Below, in pieces: positions 63,849-64,000 of a stretch of 64,000 nt of DNA. Location of the stretch: positions 1 to 64,000 of the IMG/VR virus record IMGVR_UViG_3300036939_000034. One strand, written 5' to 3'. This stretch comes from a virus. The notes below the pieces were generated by a model, which ran no database searches, had not been told where the DNA came from, and saw only the letters and a list, made by a program, of their open reading frames with translations. A program made the position numbers and the translations under genes. Each line of letters begins with the position of its first letter. Positions within the stretch are counted from its first letter, which is position 1.

Positions 63849-64000
63849 ATGAATGAACCAAGAAGCACAGACGCCATACTAGGCGGCAACTCAAGAAGTT
63901 CGTCAGATGCGGTACTAGGGGGTATTGAAGGAGCAAGGCAGCGTTGGGCATCTGCAAAGACGCCTGATGAGCGCTGGGCAGCAATTACTGAGCTTCGGAA
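63849..64000 (+). CDS. hypothetical protein, cut by window end
   Basis: ATG 63849 opens a frame that runs off the right edge (50 codons seen). It begins MNEPRSTDAILGGNSRSSSD, with DAILGG and DAVLGG twelve residues apart, a cyanobacterial repeat-like pattern. Its promoter would lie in the 38-base gap or inside the neighbouring gene. Confidence 0.45.
   Translation, partial: MNEPRSTDAILGGNSRSSSDAVLGGIEGARQRWASAKTPDERWAAITELR

Noticed and set aside
1-64000. GCGATCGC octamers as regulatory sites
   Set aside because: HIP1 is overabundant across many cyanobacterial genomes, in genes and gaps alike; used only as evidence for the host group.

Overview
The window looks like most of the genome of a temperate, contractile-tailed phage (myovirus morphology) of a cyanobacterium, probably a filamentous one. 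The octamer GCGATCGC (HIP1, a cyanobacterial hallmark) occurs dozens of times inside and between genes. Degenerate penta- and heptanucleotide tandem arrays of the kind known from filamentous cyanobacteria are present. No rRNA, complete tRNA, metabolic or other host housekeeping gene is visible. I cannot name the genus.

Left arm (1-18.5 kb). Positions 1-6.1 kb are a leftward run of small genes: zinc-ribbon and HNH-like proteins, a membrane-anchored P-loop ATPase with a C-terminal winged helix, membrane and exported proteins, and an HTH protein. Two of these genes carry in-frame stops. Positions 6.3-12.5 kb hold a double ribbon-helix-helix regulator, a Rha/antirepressor-like protein, a Csx3/Crn3-family ring-nuclease homologue (8942-9289, a candidate anti-type-III-CRISPR factor), zinc-binding proteins, and a RecA-like Sak4-type ATPase. 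Positions 12.6-18.5 kb hold a Gp37/Gp68-family protein, a SWIM protein, XRE and phage regulators, an excisionase-like protein and a tyrosine integrase. Just upstream of int lies the 3' half of a tRNA-His gene, the likely attP core. Phage-like genes flank it on both sides, so the element appears to be in its unintegrated (circular or packaged) arrangement.

Centre (18.7-30 kb). A repressor-like gene diverges across two operator-like palindromes from an early operon. The operon contains RHH and HTH proteins, an initiator with iterons inside its coding sequence (a lambda O-like origin), DnaB helicase, and a methylation locus. That locus combines an ASCH-like domain, a C5-cytosine methyltransferase split over two reading frames, and a ParB-HTH-Dam adenine methyltransferase fusion. 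An FHA-like protein, a membrane coiled-coil protein and a stand-alone CheY-like receiver follow.

Late region (30.1-61.4 kb). The order is that of phage Mu: terminase small and large subunits (with an HNH gene between), portal fused to MuF with an inserted pyrophosphatase-like domain, G-like protein, protease/scaffold, decoration, capsid, gp36- and gp37-like proteins, sheath, tube, chaperone with frameshift, endolysin, tape measure, CIS-tube-like, LysM, hub with two wall hydrolases, and spike. No Mu transposase is seen; integration is by tyrosine recombinase. Between portal/MuF and the G-like gene sit two paralogous toxin-like genes. They share a Cys-rich N-terminal domain but end in different effectors, an ADP-ribosyltransferase and a zinc metalloprotease, and each is followed by a tiny overlapping gene that could be an immunity or partner protein. 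This is the most novel part of the window.

Right end (58.8-64 kb). There are repeat arrays, a pair of leftward genes of unknown function, a broken exonuclease gene, and small regulatory or membrane genes. Baseplate wedge and tail-fibre genes were not seen, so the genome continues beyond the window. All assignments come from reading motifs and gene order; no database search was run.
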